Below, one piece after another: positions 1 to 9,398 of a DNA stretch of 36,849 bases; position 1 is the stretch's first letter, and each line of letters starts with the position of its first letter. The translations under genes were made by a program, and so were the position numbers. Under the pieces are notes generated by a model that ran no database searches, was not told the DNA's origin, and saw nothing but the letters and a program-made list of their open reading frames with translations. Source of the stretch: Pseudomonas fuscovaginae SE-1 (GTDB taxonomy: Bacteria; Pseudomonadota; Gammaproteobacteria; Pseudomonadales; Pseudomonadaceae); contig NZ_AQOH01000026.1 in the NCBI RefSeq assembly GCF_000364705.1, positions 1 to 36,849 of the forward strand, read 5' to 3'.

Positions 1-640
1 GTTCGTCCTGCAGCAGCGGCATGCCCAGGTAGCGGCTGCTGAACAGCAGGCTGCTGGTGGGGGCCGAGAATTCCAGCGGGCAGGGGAACAGCAGGTCGTA
101 CTCGCTGGCATGGCCAGGACGCGGGTAATGGAAGGTGGCCTGTTCCAGGCGGATGCGCTGGCCGATCAGCCAACTGCCGAGGCGATGCCAGATCACCAGC
201 AGGCATTCGCAGAGGAAATGCTCCGGGTCCCAGAGATTCGAGGCATCCAGGCTCAGGCGCACCTTGTCGCCCTCGCGCGCCAGGCTCAGCAGCGGCCCCT
301 CGGGAAACAGCCGGTAGAACAGCAGTCCACGGTTGAGGGCCTTTTCCAGGCTGCTGCAATGAATCAGCGCGTGGCACATCATCGCGAAGGTGCCGCGCTG
401 GCTGCGGCTCTGGCCGAACCCCAGGTACTCGTCATCCAGTTCCAGCCACAGGCCTTGCAGCAGTTGGGTGAACTGTTCCGGGGCCAGGCGTGCCCTGGGT
501 TCGCTCAACAGCTCCGGGGCGATACCCAGCCGTTGCAACAGGCCCGAGTAGGCGTAGCCCCTGCGACGGGCTCCATCCAGGGCGGCATTGGCGAAATGGC
601 TGGCGATGCTGCGCTCACGCATGGGGCGGTCCGTGTCCAT
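1..640 (-). CDS. AraC-family transcriptional regulator, N-terminal part (cut by window edge)
   Basis: The minus-strand frame is open from an ATG at 640 to the left edge, giving about 213 residues. The protein reads as the arabinose-binding-like sensor domain (PF12625 type) found at the N-terminus of OruR/ArgR-like AraC regulators. Typical segments are an early SHFANAAL region, YSGLLQRLGI, the LDDEYLGFG segment and CHALIHCSSLEKAL. The C-terminal helix-turn-helix pair would lie outside the window, so DNA binding cannot be confirmed. An alternative in-frame ATG lies at 622 (MRERS). The gene is divergent from dctA and shares its 315-nt upstream region, but nothing shows that it controls dctA. The ligand is unknown. 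Confidence 0.82.
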   Translation of the reverse strand, partial: MDTDRPMRERSIASHFANAALDGARRRGYAYSGLLQRLGIAPELLSEPRARLAPEQFTQLLQGLWLELDDEYLGFGQSRSQRGTFAMMCHALIHCSSLEKALNRGLLFYRLFPEGPLLSLAREGDKVRLSLDASNLWDPEHFLCECLLVIWHRLGSWLIGQRIRLEQATFHYPRPGHASEYDLLFPCPLEFSAPTSSLLFSSRYLGMPLLQDE

Positions 641-680
641 TGAATGGCGGATCTTAGTCAGGGATCTTGACTCGGAACAA

Positions 681-735
681 GGCGGATATCCGCCAAAATC
701 CATGGCTGCTGGCAGTGGAAGGGCGGAAATCCGCC
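681..735. promoter_or_regulatory. Twin palindromes upstream of dctA, probable activator sites
   Basis: Two 14-bp dyads of the form GGCGGAWATCCGCC lie at 681-694 (central TAT) and 722-735 (central AAA/AAT). They start 41 bp apart, about four helical turns. They lie roughly 110 and 150 bp upstream of the transcription start predicted from the sigma-54 promoter at 814-828. This is the usual place for a dimeric enhancer-binding protein. DctD is the natural candidate because DctB/DctD with RpoN control dctA in pseudomonads. Assigning the sites to DctD is inference; the divergent AraC-type regulator or another dimer could use them. Confidence 0.6.
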
Positions 736-813
736 ATCTATTCTATAGGGGCTGGCTGACAGAAAACGACTGAAAGCCTGATGGCTAAAGGCTTTGACGG
801 AATTTTCCGAAAG

Positions 814-829
814 TGGCACGCGCCTTGCG
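814..829 (+). promoter_or_regulatory. Sigma-54 (RpoN) promoter of dctA
   Basis: TGGCAC at 814-819 is followed after five bases by TTGCG at 825-829. The invariant GG (815-816) and GC (827-828) are exactly 12 bases apart, as in the -24/-12 consensus. Transcription should start near 840, leaving a leader of about 115 nt before the dctA ATG at 956. This agrees with the known RpoN dependence of C4-dicarboxylate transport genes. Confidence 0.85.
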
Positions 830-955
830 ATAAGGGAACGGTCTGCCCACGCAGTTCGACAAACAACAAATCCCTCCGGTGCAGGAGGGTTCGTGCTTCA
901 GGTTGCGCATCTGTCAGATGGATGACAGTTGGGTGATCTCTTGAGGAACTTTGCA

Positions 956-2287
956 ATGACGACTCGTCAGCCACTGTACAAATCGCTGTATTTCCAGGTC
1001 ATCGTAGCGATCGCTATCGGTATCCTGCTCGGCCATTTCTACCCACAGACCGGCGTGGCCCTCAAGCCACTGGGTGACGGCTTTATCAAGCTGATCAAAA
1101 TGGTCATCGCTCCCATCATCTTCTGCACCGTGGTCAGCGGTATCGCTGGCATGCAAAGCATGAAATCGGTCGGCAAGACCGGTGGTTATGCACTGCTCTA
1201 CTTTGAAATCGTCTCGACCATCGCCCTGCTGATCGGCCTGATCGTGGTCAACGTCGTCCAGCCGGGCAGCGGCATGCACATCGACGTCGCCACCCTGGAC
1301 GCCAAGAAGGTCGCTGCCTACGTCACCGCCGGTGCGGACCAGAGCGTGGTCGGCTTCATCCTGAACGTGATCCCGAACACCATCGTCGGTGCCTTCGCCA
1401 ACGGCGATATCCTGCAGGTGCTGATGTTCTCGGTGATCTTCGGTTTCGCCCTGCATCGCCTGGGCGATTACGGCCGTCCGCTGCTGGACCTGATCGATCG
1501 CTTCGCTCACGCGATGTTCAACATCATCAACATGATCATGAAACTGGCGCCACTGGGTGCGCTGGGTGCCATGGCCTTCACCATCGGTGCCTACGGCGTG
1601 GGCTCGCTGGTGCAACTCGGCCAACTGATGATCTGCTTCTACATCACCTGCGTACTGTTCGTGCTGCTGGTGCTGGGCGCCATCTGCCGTGCCCACGGTT
1701 TCAGCGTACTGAAGCTGGTGCGCTACATCCGTGAGGAACTGCTGATCGTACTGGGGACTTCCTCCTCGGAATCGGCCCTGCCACGCATGCTGGTGAAGAT
1801 GGAGCGCCTGGGTGCGAAGAAATCGGTCGTGGGCCTGGTGATTCCAACCGGCTACTCGTTCAACCTCGACGGCACCTCGATCTACCTGACCATGGCAGCC
1901 GTGTTCATCGCCCAGGCGACCGACACTCACATGGACATCACCCACCAGATCACCCTGCTGCTGGTGCTGCTGCTGTCCTCCAAGGGGGCTGCTGGCGTGA
2001 CCGGTAGTGGCTTCATCGTTCTGGCCGCCACCCTGTCCGCCGTCGGCCACCTGCCGGTTGCCGGCCTGGCGCTGATCCTGGGTATCGACCGCTTCATGTC
2101 CGAAGCCCGTGCCTTGACCAACCTGGTGGGTAACGCGGTGGCTACCGTGGTCGTGGCCAAGTGGGTCAAGGAGTTGGATGAAGACAAGCTGCACGCGGAA
2201 CTGGCTTCCGGTGGCCGCGCTATCGAAGATGAGCGCATCCTGGACGACCTGGGCGTGGCCGAAGGCCAGGCGCCAAACGTCAAGTAA
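956..2287 (+). CDS. dctA: C4-dicarboxylate:cation symporter DctA
   Basis: This 443-residue inner-membrane protein imports succinate, fumarate and malate with cations. It belongs to the DAACS family (PF00375). Visible hallmarks are a hydrophobic N-terminus with helix [14 protein letters not shown], the serine-rich re-entrant loop SSSES at 269-273 and the NLDGTS motif at 303-308 in the substrate-binding helix, followed by [19 protein letters not shown]. The start at 956 is chosen because GAGGAA at 943-948 is well spaced to it and because the DctA family begins [10 protein letters not shown]. An in-frame GTG/ATG 27 bp upstream is not supported. A sigma-54 promoter and twin palindromes precede it, and a terminator follows 20 nt after the stop. 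Confidence 0.97.
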   Translation: MTTRQPLYKSLYFQVIVAIAIGILLGHFYPQTGVALKPLGDGFIKLIKMVIAPIIFCTVVSGIAGMQSMKSVGKTGGYALLYFEIVSTIALLIGLIVVNVVQPGSGMHIDVATLDAKKVAAYVTAGADQSVVGFILNVIPNTIVGAFANGDILQVLMFSVIFGFALHRLGDYGRPLLDLIDRFAHAMFNIINMIMKLAPLGALGAMAFTIGAYGVGSLVQLGQLMICFYITCVLFVLLVLGAICRAHGFSVLKLVRYIREELLIVLGTSSSESALPRMLVKMERLGAKKSVVGLVIPTGYSFNLDGTSIYLTMAAVFIAQATDTHMDITHQITLLLVLLLSSKGAAGVTGSGFIVLAATLSAVGHLPVAGLALILGIDRFMSEARALTNLVGNAVATVVVAKWVKELDEDKLHAELASGGRAIEDERILDDLGVAEGQAPNVK

Positions 2288-2307
2288 GCCTCTGCGCAAG
2301 TTGAAAG

Positions 2308-2331
2308 AACCCATCTTCGGATGGGTTTTTT
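2308..2331 (+). terminator. Rho-independent terminator of dctA
   Basis: An 8-bp stem, AACCCATC at 2308-2315 pairing with GATGGGTT at 2320-2327, encloses a stable TTCG tetraloop. The run of six T at 2326-2331 forms the tract. Confidence 0.88.
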
Positions 2332-2440
2332 CATGCCCGTCGATGAGCGTTTGCGTCAGTCTTCCCGAGCATTGCGGTAATTGCTGTCAAGCCATGGGCT
2401 GCCTACTCTTTCAAGCGTCGCGCTGATCAGGTAGGTGGTT

Positions 2441-3658
2441 ATGCAGGAATTCAGTCAAGAGACCCCGCAAGTACCAGCATCGGGCCCGCTGGCTTCGCTG
2501 AAGATCCTCGATTTTTCGACGCTGCTGCCGGGCCCGTTCGCCTCGCTGTTGCTGGCGGACATGGGCGCCGAGGTCCTGCGCATCGAATCACCCACCCGCC
2601 AGGACCTGTTGCGGGTGCTGCCGCCCCACGACCAGGGCGTTGCTGCCAGCCACGCCTATCTCAATCGCAACAAGCGCAGCCTGTCCCTGGATCTCAAGCA
2701 GGCCGAGGCGGTAGCCATCGTTCATCGACTGGTGCTCGAGTACGACATCCTGCTGGAGCAGTTCCGCCCCGGGGTGATGGATCGTCTGGGGCTTGGTTAT
2801 GAAACCCTCAGGCGCAGCAACCCGCGACTGATCTACGTGGCGATCAGCGGTTATGGCCAGACCGGCCCCTACCGTGACCGCGCCGGGCATGACATCAACT
2901 ACCTGGCTTTGTCGGGGCTGGCCAGCTATACCGGGCGCGCGCAGGGTGGGCCATTGCCACTGGCGATGCAGGTGGCCGATTTGGCGGGGGGCTCGCTGCA
3001 TGGGGTGGTCGGCCTGCTGGCGGCGGTGATCGCCCGGCAGCAGACGGGGCAGGGACAGTATGTCGATGTAAGCATGACCGATTGTGCATTCAGCCTGAAT
3101 GCCCTCGCCGGTGCCGGTTTCCTGGCCTGTGGTGTCGAGCCGGGGCGCGAGCGACAGGTGCTCAATGGCGGCAGTTTCTATGACTACTACCGCAGTCGTG
3201 ACGGTCGCTGGTTTTCCGTCGGCAGCCTGGAACCGAACTTCATGGGGGCGCTGTGTGGCGCTCTGGCGCGCCCCGAATTGGCCAGTCATGGCCTGTCGCC
3301 CGATCCTGCCCGGCAACAGTGGCTCAAGCAGCAGTTGCAACTGGAGTTCGAGAAATATGATTACGAAGCGCTGTGCGGGGTGTTTGCCGGTATCGATGCC
3401 TGTGTGGAGCCGGTGCTGGACTTGGCCGAAGCGGTCGAGCACCCGCAGTTGAAGGCGCGAGGTATGGTGGTCCAGGTGCCACGGGAGAGCGGCGGCAGTC
3501 AGGCGCAGATGGCATGCCCGTTGAAGTTCTCCCAGGGGCTGCCGGAGCCGAGGTACGTTGGAGGCGCGGTGGGGGAGCATAACGACCAGGTGTTGCGTGA
3601 GCTGGGATACAGCGACGAACAAATCGTGGGGCTGCGTAGAGGGGGAGCGTTAGGCTGA
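2441..3658 (+). CDS. CaiB/BaiF family protein, alpha-methylacyl-CoA racemase-like
   Basis: This 405-residue cytoplasmic enzyme belongs to the family III CoA-transferase/racemase fold (PF02515). The N-terminal segment KILDFSTLLPGPFASLLLADMGAEV and the QFRPGVMDRLGLGY region are typical. GHDINYLALSG (H150, D151) and VADLAGGS (D182) resemble the catalytic His and Asp loops of alpha-methylacyl-CoA racemases. This favours epimerisation of 2-methylacyl-CoA over CoA transfer, but the family is hard to split by eye. ATG 2441 is preferred: CAGGTAGG at 2428-2435 is a reasonable ribosome site for it, whereas the in-frame GTG at 2435 overlaps that site. It stands alone between the dctA terminator and a repeat-rich gap. 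Confidence 0.85.
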   Translation: MQEFSQETPQVPASGPLASLKILDFSTLLPGPFASLLLADMGAEVLRIESPTRQDLLRVLPPHDQGVAASHAYLNRNKRSLSLDLKQAEAVAIVHRLVLEYDILLEQFRPGVMDRLGLGYETLRRSNPRLIYVAISGYGQTGPYRDRAGHDINYLALSGLASYTGRAQGGPLPLAMQVADLAGGSLHGVVGLLAAVIARQQTGQGQYVDVSMTDCAFSLNALAGAGFLACGVEPGRERQVLNGGSFYDYYRSRDGRWFSVGSLEPNFMGALCGALARPELASHGLSPDPARQQWLKQQLQLEFEKYDYEALCGVFAGIDACVEPVLDLAEAVEHPQLKARGMVVQVPRESGGSQAQMACPLKFSQGLPEPRYVGGAVGEHNDQVLRELGYSDEQIVGLRRGGALG

Positions 3659-3662
3659 GTCT

Positions 3663-3790
3663 GTGGGGATTTGTGCCGGCCCTTTCGCGGGCAAGCCCTG
3701 CTTCCGCAAGGTGAGGCCGTAGGGCAAGGGTGAGAACGAGCGCAGGCTTTAGGAGCAGGCGGTGCGGCGATCCGACTTGCGGTGGCCACC
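3663..3790. repeat. Decayed REP-like repeats between convergent genes
   Basis: The segment near 3680-3706 contains the REP core GCGGGC-AA-GCCCTGC, a degraded version of the perfect copy at 18812-18825. A second segment at about 3745-3782 (TTTAGGAGCAGGCGGTGCGG and on) resembles the tail of another repeat seen widely in fluorescent pseudomonads. They fill the gap between the CaiB-type gene and sprT, which converge. No clean terminator is visible, so the repeats may limit read-through. Confidence 0.55.
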
Positions 3791-3802
3791 ACCAGGGGCG
3801 GA

Positions 3803-4297
3803 TTACTCGACCCGGACCTCGCCACTGAACACCAGCGTCTGTCGACAGCGCCGGCACAGGTAACGCCGCCCCTGGCTGACCAGCCGATGGCGCTGGACCG
3901 AGAACGGGAAATCGCTGTCGGCACAGGGGCAGCGATAGATGTAGCGCGTCACGCTGCGCCGCTGTACCTCGTAGGTGTGGCAGCGGTTGGGCGGCAGTTC
4001 GTAGACGCCACGCATGATCAGTTGCCATTCCTCGCCATGGGGCTGGATCCGGTCGCCGAACAGTTGATGGGCAATCAGGTGGGCGACTTCATGGGGTACG
4101 GTCTGGCGCAGGAAGTCCTCGCTGTTCTCGCGGTACAGTTGTGGATTGAAGCGCAACAGGTTCTCGTGCAAGTGGGCGACACCGGCTTTCTGGCCACGCA
4201 GCTTGAGGCTGATGGTCGGGCGTTTGAAAGGACGTTTGAAAAAGGATTCGGCTTGCAGGAAACAGTCTTCGACGCGGGTATAGAGTTGCTCGGGCAT
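3803..4297 (-). CDS. sprT: SprT-family zinc metalloprotease-like protein
   Basis: This is a 164-residue SprT-like protein (PF10263 with a C-terminal zinc ribbon). The HEVAH metal-binding motif sits at 69-73, and the C-terminal part contains CPC and CRRC cysteine pairs for the ribbon. The bacterial substrate is not known; the eukaryotic relative Spartan cleaves DNA-protein crosslinks. Two ATGs are close together, at 4306 and 4297. GGAG lies only 2 nt before the first, so the second (MPEQLYTR) is chosen, and this matches the family N-terminus. The neighbouring Yip1-type gene lies upstream on the same strand but is separated by its own terminator, so sprT is probably transcribed alone. Confidence 0.9.
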   Translation of the reverse strand: MPEQLYTRVEDCFLQAESFFKRPFKRPTISLKLRGQKAGVAHLHENLLRFNPQLYRENSEDFLRQTVPHEVAHLIAHQLFGDRIQPHGEEWQLIMRGVYELPPNRCHTYEVQRRSVTRYIYRCPCADSDFPFSVQRHRLVSQGRRYLCRRCRQTLVFSGEVRVE

Positions 4298-4383
4298 GCT
4301 GTACATTTCTCCAGAGACGTCGAGTATGCCGCAAAGCTCGTCGATTCCGAATCCGCCAGGCGCCGAATGGTCGTGTCGACATG

Positions 4384-4405
4384 AAAAGGCCGCCTTGCGG
4401 CGGCC
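4384..4405 (-). terminator. Terminator of the Yip1-family gene
   Basis: Read on the minus strand, GGCCGCC and GGCGGCC (4399-4405 and 4388-4394) form a 7-bp GC stem with a GCAA tetraloop, followed by TTTT at 4384-4387. It lies 22 nt after the stop of the gene ending at 4428. Confidence 0.85.
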
Positions 4406-4427
4406 CGTGTCGGCAGTTTCTGGTTAT

Positions 4428-5030
4428 CTAGCTGGTATACACGGGGCCGACTCCCAGGCCCCAGACGACCACGGTGAAGGCCATGATCGCCACCAGCACG
4501 ACCAGCCCGACGGCCAGTACCGAACTGGAGAACAGGAAACCTTCGTCCGAAGGTATGTTCATGAAGGTCGGCAGGCCGACGTAGAGCAGGTAGACCGTGT
4601 AGCAGATCGCCGCCGTCCCGACGATCATGCCCAGCCACATGTGTGGATAGAGCGCCGCCAGGCCGCCGATGAACAGCGGGGTGGCGGTGTAGGTGGCGAA
4701 GGCCACGCAACGCTGCAGGCTGGGGTTGGCGTCGTAGGTACGGGCCATCCAGTGGATGAACGCGCCCATCACCGCCACCCCGCCGAGCATGGCCAGGTAG
4801 GACATGACGGTCATCCAGATCGCGCTGTCCTGGGTCAGCATGACCGGTGCCCGGTTGCCGATGACCCAGCCGACCCGGGTGGTGCCGATAAAGGCGGAAA
4901 CCGCGGGAATCGCGGCGAGAATCAGGGTGTGGGTAAGGTACATGTGGCCGATGCTTTCCTCGGCATCGCCACGGATTTCCCGCCATTCCTGATCAGGGTG
5001 GGTGAACAGTCCCACGACATGATGGATCAT
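4428..5030 (-). CDS. Yip1-family inner-membrane protein
   Basis: This 200-residue integral membrane protein belongs to the Yip1 family (PF04893). It begins MIHHVVGLFTHPDQEWREI, the usual start of the bacterial members. Five hydrophobic segments follow, including LILAAIPAVSAFIG, YLAMLGGVAVMGAFIHW, YTATPLFIGGLAALYP, VGTAAICYTVYLLYVGLP and VLVAIMAFTVVVWGLG. AAGGAG lies 8 nt before the ATG at 5030; the ORF can be extended by 9 codons but that start has no ribosome site. The role of bacterial Yip1 proteins is not established. The gene is monocistronic, with a terminator downstream and an operator-like palindrome upstream. Confidence 0.88.
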   Translation of the reverse strand: MIHHVVGLFTHPDQEWREIRGDAEESIGHMYLTHTLILAAIPAVSAFIGTTRVGWVIGNRAPVMLTQDSAIWMTVMSYLAMLGGVAVMGAFIHWMARTYDANPSLQRCVAFATYTATPLFIGGLAALYPHMWLGMIVGTAAICYTVYLLYVGLPTFMNIPSDEGFLFSSSVLAVGLVVLVAIMAFTVVVWGLGVGPVYTS

Positions 5031-5336
5031 CTGAGTCACTCCTTTCGTTATTACCATCGCCCCCCAAACGGAGCGCCGGGACAGACGGCCAGAGTAATCG
5101 GAGGTCTGGATATGTCTGCGACCTTATGTCGCAGTATAGGAAGGACTGGAGCCCGCAGGGCAGGGGTTTTAGCTCAAATTGCACTGTCGGACAGGGCTGT
5201 AATAGCGTTGTAGCATTTGTTGGATGTCCCGAGAGCTCCATGAGCACGCCTGTGTCCGTCCGCTCCACTCCCACCGCGACGGGTTTGTGCGTAAAATAGT
5301 CGCCTTTTTCGACACACCGCGCGGATTTCAAGGGCT
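5031..5336. promoter_or_regulatory. Divergent control region between the Yip1 gene and ttcA
   Basis: A perfect 7-bp dyad CTGCGAC-N5-GTCGCAG lies at 5116-5134. It overlaps TATACT (minus strand, 5138-5133), which is a -10-like hexamer for the Yip1 gene. On the plus strand, TAAAAT at 5292-5297 is a possible -10 for ttcA. No good -35 hexamer is visible for either. No ORF in this gap looks real. Confidence 0.35.
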
Positions 5337-6161
5337 ATGGGCACTCTTTCGGTCAATCAGAACAAACTGCAGAAACGCCTTCGCCGGCAGGCGGGCGAGG
5401 CAGTCGCCGACTTCAACATGATCGAGGACGGCGACAAGGTGATGGTCTGCCTGTCGGGTGGCAAGGACAGCTACACCATGCTCGACGTTCTGATGCACCT
5501 GCAGAAAGTCGCACCGATCAAGTTCGACATCGTCGCCGTGAACATGGACCAGAAGCAGCCCGGCTTCCCTGAGCACGTGCTGCCCGCGTACCTGAAAGAG
5601 CTGGGCGTGGAGTACCACATCGTCGAGAAGGACACCTACTCGGTGGTCAAGGAACTGGTACCGGAAGGCAAGACCACCTGCTCGCTGTGCTCGCGCCTGC
5701 GCCGCGGCACGCTGTACACCTTCGCCGACGAGATCGGGGCGACCAAGATGGCCCTGGGGCATCACCGCGACGATATCGTCGAGACCTTCTTCCTCAACAT
5801 GTTCTATAACGGTTCGCTCAAGGCCATGCCGCCCAAGCTGCTGGCCGACGATGGTCGCAACGTGGTGATCCGGCCGTTGGCCTACTGCAGCGAAAAGGAC
5901 ATCCAGGCCTACTCGGACTTCAAGCAATTCCCGATCATCCCCTGCAACCTCTGCGGTTCCCAGGAGAACCTGCAGCGCCAGGTGGTCAAGGAGATGCTGC
6001 AGGAGTGGGAGCGCAAGAATCCGGGCCGTACCGAGAACATCTTCCGTGGCCTGCAGAACGTCAGCCCGTCGCAGTTGGCCGACCGCAACCTGTTCGACTT
6101 CGCCAGCCTGCGCATCGACGAGACGGCCGCCTCGCGCTTCGTCAATGTCGTGAACCTGTAA
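5337..6161 (+). CDS. ttcA: tRNA 2-thiocytidine biosynthesis protein TtcA
   Basis: This 274-residue cytoplasmic enzyme makes 2-thiocytidine at position 32 of some tRNAs. The PP-loop SGGKDS, which adenylates the target base, is at 40-45. The cysteine pairs CSLC (C115, C118) and CNLC (C203, C206) hold the Fe-S cluster that characterises TtcA. The HHRDD motif near 142-146 is also typical. Length and order of motifs match the family, so the gene appears intact. The start ATG at 5337 follows AAGGG. A glycosylase gene starts 10 nt after the stop, so the two are probably cotranscribed. Confidence 0.96.
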   Translation: MGTLSVNQNKLQKRLRRQAGEAVADFNMIEDGDKVMVCLSGGKDSYTMLDVLMHLQKVAPIKFDIVAVNMDQKQPGFPEHVLPAYLKELGVEYHIVEKDTYSVVKELVPEGKTTCSLCSRLRRGTLYTFADEIGATKMALGHHRDDIVETFFLNMFYNGSLKAMPPKLLADDGRNVVIRPLAYCSEKDIQAYSDFKQFPIIPCNLCGSQENLQRQVVKEMLQEWERKNPGRTENIFRGLQNVSPSQLADRNLFDFASLRIDETAASRFVNVVNL

Positions 6162-6170
6162 GGGCAGCGC

Positions 6171-6842
6171 ATGCGCGACTACAAGTGGCTGCACGAGTAC
6201 TGTCTGAACCGCTTTGGTTCGGCGGCGGCGCTGGAAGCGCAACTGCCGGTGCCGCGCACTCCGGCGCAACTGCGCGCGTTCGGCGATGACCGCTACCTGT
6301 CGCTGATCGCCCTGCGGGTCTTTCGTGCCGGGCTCAAGCACAGCCTGGTGGATGCCAAGTGGCCGGCCTTCGAGCAGGTGTTCTTCGGCTTCGACCCGGA
6401 GAAGGTGGTGCTGATGGGGGCCGAGCATCTGGAGCGACTGATGCAGGACACGCGGATCATCCGCCACCTGGGCAAGCTCAAGAGCGTGCCGCGCAATGCG
6501 CAGATGGTGCTGGACGTGGCGAAGCAGAAGGGCAGCTTCGGCAACCTGATCGCCGACTGGCCGGTGACCGAGATCACCGGTCTGTGGAAGTACCTGGCCA
6601 AGCACGGGCATCAGCTCGGTGGCCTGTCGGCACCACGGCTGCTGCGGATGGTCGGCAAGGACACCTTCGTACCGAGCAATGACGTAGTGGCGGCGCTCAA
6701 CGCCCAGGACATCATCGACAAGGTGCCGAGCAGCCTGCGCGACCTGGCGATCGTCCAGGACGCCTTCAACCAGTGGCATGCCGAGAGTGGCCGGCCGATG
6801 TGCCAGTTGTCGATGATGCTGGCGTTCACCGTCAACCACTGA
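6171..6842 (+). CDS. DNA-3-methyladenine glycosylase I-like (Tag-type) protein
   Basis: This 223-residue protein resembles the Tag/adenine glycosylase family (PF03352), which removes 3-methyladenine from alkylated DNA. Support comes from the segment KWPAFEQVFFGFDPEKVVLM, which parallels the family pattern of an aromatic-rich helix followed by FDPEKVA, and from RIIRHLGKLKSVPRNAQMV. It is divergent: the N-terminal Cys/His pair that binds zinc in E. coli Tag is not evident at the usual spacing, so catalytic competence is uncertain. It starts 10 nt downstream of ttcA and is followed by a palindromic repeat element rather than a simple terminator. Confidence 0.75.
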   Translation: MRDYKWLHEYCLNRFGSAAALEAQLPVPRTPAQLRAFGDDRYLSLIALRVFRAGLKHSLVDAKWPAFEQVFFGFDPEKVVLMGAEHLERLMQDTRIIRHLGKLKSVPRNAQMVLDVAKQKGSFGNLIADWPVTEITGLWKYLAKHGHQLGGLSAPRLLRMVGKDTFVPSNDVVAALNAQDIIDKVPSSLRDLAIVQDAFNQWHAESGRPMCQLSMMLAFTVNH

Positions 6843-6861
6843 TCAGGTTTTCTGGGGGACT

Positions 6862-6968
6862 GATCGTTCCCACGCTCCGCGTGGGAACGCAGCCCGTGAC
6901 GCTTTGCGTCACAAAAACGGACGCTGAGCGTCCAGGGAGACGTGCCCACGCGGAGCGTGGGAACGATC
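6862..6968. repeat. 107-bp nested-palindrome element, copy 1
   Basis: The element is bounded by GATC and has perfect 24-bp inverted arms at 6862-6885 and 6945-6968. Each arm is itself a palindrome (CCCACGC-TCC-GCGTGGG core). Two further hairpins lie inside: GTGACGC-TTT-GCGTCAC near 6896-6912 and GGACGCTGAGCGTCC near 6919-6933. It sits between the convergent Tag-type gene and the DUF2069 gene. A second, decayed copy is at 18694-18801. No transposase is nearby, so it is a non-autonomous, MITE- or REP-cluster-like sequence. Confidence 0.85.
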
Positions 6969-6984
6969 GGGAAACCGTGGGAGT

Positions 6985-8358
<1,374 letters not shown>

Positions 8359-8473
8359 GTGCGGGTCGCATCTTGCGTAAGGTGGCGGGTATTCTACCTG
8401 CCTGGCGAGCGCTCCTGAACCGTACGAGGTAAATGGTCGCAGTCGATGGCTCATTTGACGGGGGATTGCACAC

Positions 8474-8935
8474 ATGGCAAGGCGATTGGCAGCCGTACTG
8501 GCGATGATGGGCGCGCTGCTGCTCAGCGGTTGCGGCAATGATTACGGGGTTGACCAGCACGGTCAGAAGGTGGCGGCCGAGCGCCTGGACAAGCACTGGA
8601 AGGTGGTCAACTACTGGGCGGACTGGTGTGGCCCGTGCCGCACGGAAATCCCGGAGCTCAACGCCCTGTCCGAACAGCTCAAGGAGCAGTCGGTGGGGGT
8701 ATTCGGGGTCAATTTCGACGGATTGCAGGGTGATGAGCTGAACAAGGCCGCCGAGGCATTGGGGATCAGGTTCACGGTGCTGGCGCAGGACCCTGCGGAT
8801 CTCTTCGAGCTGCCACGCAGCGAGGCGCTGCCGGTGACCTACATCATCGACGACAAGGGCAAGGTGCGCGAGCAACTGATGGGCGAGCAGACGGCGGCCG
8901 GTGTGCTGGCGAAGCTCAAGGCGCTCAAGGGCTGA
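8474..8935 (+). CDS. Thioredoxin-like (TlpA-type) lipoprotein
   Basis: This is a 153-residue periplasmic lipoprotein. The signal peptide ends in the lipobox LLSGC with C20 as the acylated residue. A thioredoxin fold follows with WCGPC at 51-55 and the cis-proline segment ALPVTYIIDDKGKV near 116-129. TlpA-like proteins of this form reduce disulfides or assist cytochrome maturation, but the partner is not indicated here. It is divergent from arsC (115-nt gap) and convergent with the META-domain gene, with a strong hairpin in between. It is not part of an operon. Confidence 0.9.
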   Translation: MARRLAAVLAMMGALLLSGCGNDYGVDQHGQKVAAERLDKHWKVVNYWADWCGPCRTEIPELNALSEQLKEQSVGVFGVNFDGLQGDELNKAAEALGIRFTVLAQDPADLFELPRSEALPVTYIIDDKGKVREQLMGEQTAAGVLAKLKALKG

Positions 8936-8952
8936 GTGGCCCTGGCAGTTGT

Positions 8953-8979
8953 CATGGCGCCCCGGGGAAGGGCGCCATG
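8953..8979. terminator. Hairpin between convergent genes, possible bidirectional terminator
   Basis: CATGGCGCC at 8953-8961 pairs perfectly with GGCGCCATG at 8971-8979 around a 9-nt loop. Neither side has a T-run, so it is not a canonical intrinsic terminator. It lies exactly between the ends of the thioredoxin-like gene and the META-domain gene. Confidence 0.45.
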
Positions 8980-8993
8980 GAGCGGCCTGGCGG

Positions 8994-9398
8994 TCAGCCT
9001 TCTTCCGACCATAGGCGCAGCGGCTGGCCCTGGGCCGGCCAGAAGCGTACCTGCTCGACCGGGGAGATATCCCAGCGCTGGACGTTTTCCAGTGCCTGCA
9101 GGAAACGCTTCTCCTGCTCCATCAGGGCCGGGGCGCAGAGCTTGCGGGTGCTGCCGACCTTGCCGAAGCTCAGGCTATCGCCATCGAGGGTGTAGGGCGC
9201 GAACCAGTGGTTGCAGCCGCCGTTGCCATAGGCCCGGCCGTCGTCGCCAAGGGTGACGGTCAGGTGGCTGTTGTCGATCAGCGGACGTTCGCCGATCCAC
9301 TCCAGCACGTAGCTGTGATCCTGCTGCAGTTGCACACGGTCGCCGGCACAGCCCACCAGGCTGGTGGCCAGCATCCCCAGAATCACCGCGTGTCTCAT
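8994..9398 (-). CDS. META-domain (HslJ-like) lipoprotein
   Basis: This 134-residue lipoprotein has a signal peptide ending SLVGC (C17). Its mature part is a META domain (PF03724), shown by the segments LTVTLGDDGRAYGNGGCNHWFAPY and KVGSTRKLCAPALMEQEKRFLQAL. HslJ-type proteins are linked to heat and novobiocin resistance in E. coli; the function here is unproven. Two ATGs overlap (9401 and 9398). AGGAGG lies 7 nt before the second, which is chosen. The upstream gene stops at 9398, so the two are translationally coupled. Confidence 0.85.
   Translation of the reverse strand: MRHAVILGMLATSLVGCAGDRVQLQQDHSYVLEWIGERPLIDNSHLTVTLGDDGRAYGNGGCNHWFAPYTLDGDSLSFGKVGSTRKLCAPALMEQEKRFLQALENVQRWDISPVEQVRFWPAQGQPLRLWSEEG

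Noticed and set aside
914..2314. 466-codon minus-strand ORF opposite dctA
   Set aside because: It has His/Gln/Asp-rich composition typical of antisense reading, while dctA on the other strand is certain.
5328..6839. 503-codon minus-strand ORF opposite ttcA and the glycosylase
   Set aside because: It spans two real genes in reverse and their gap; composition is that of a shadow frame.
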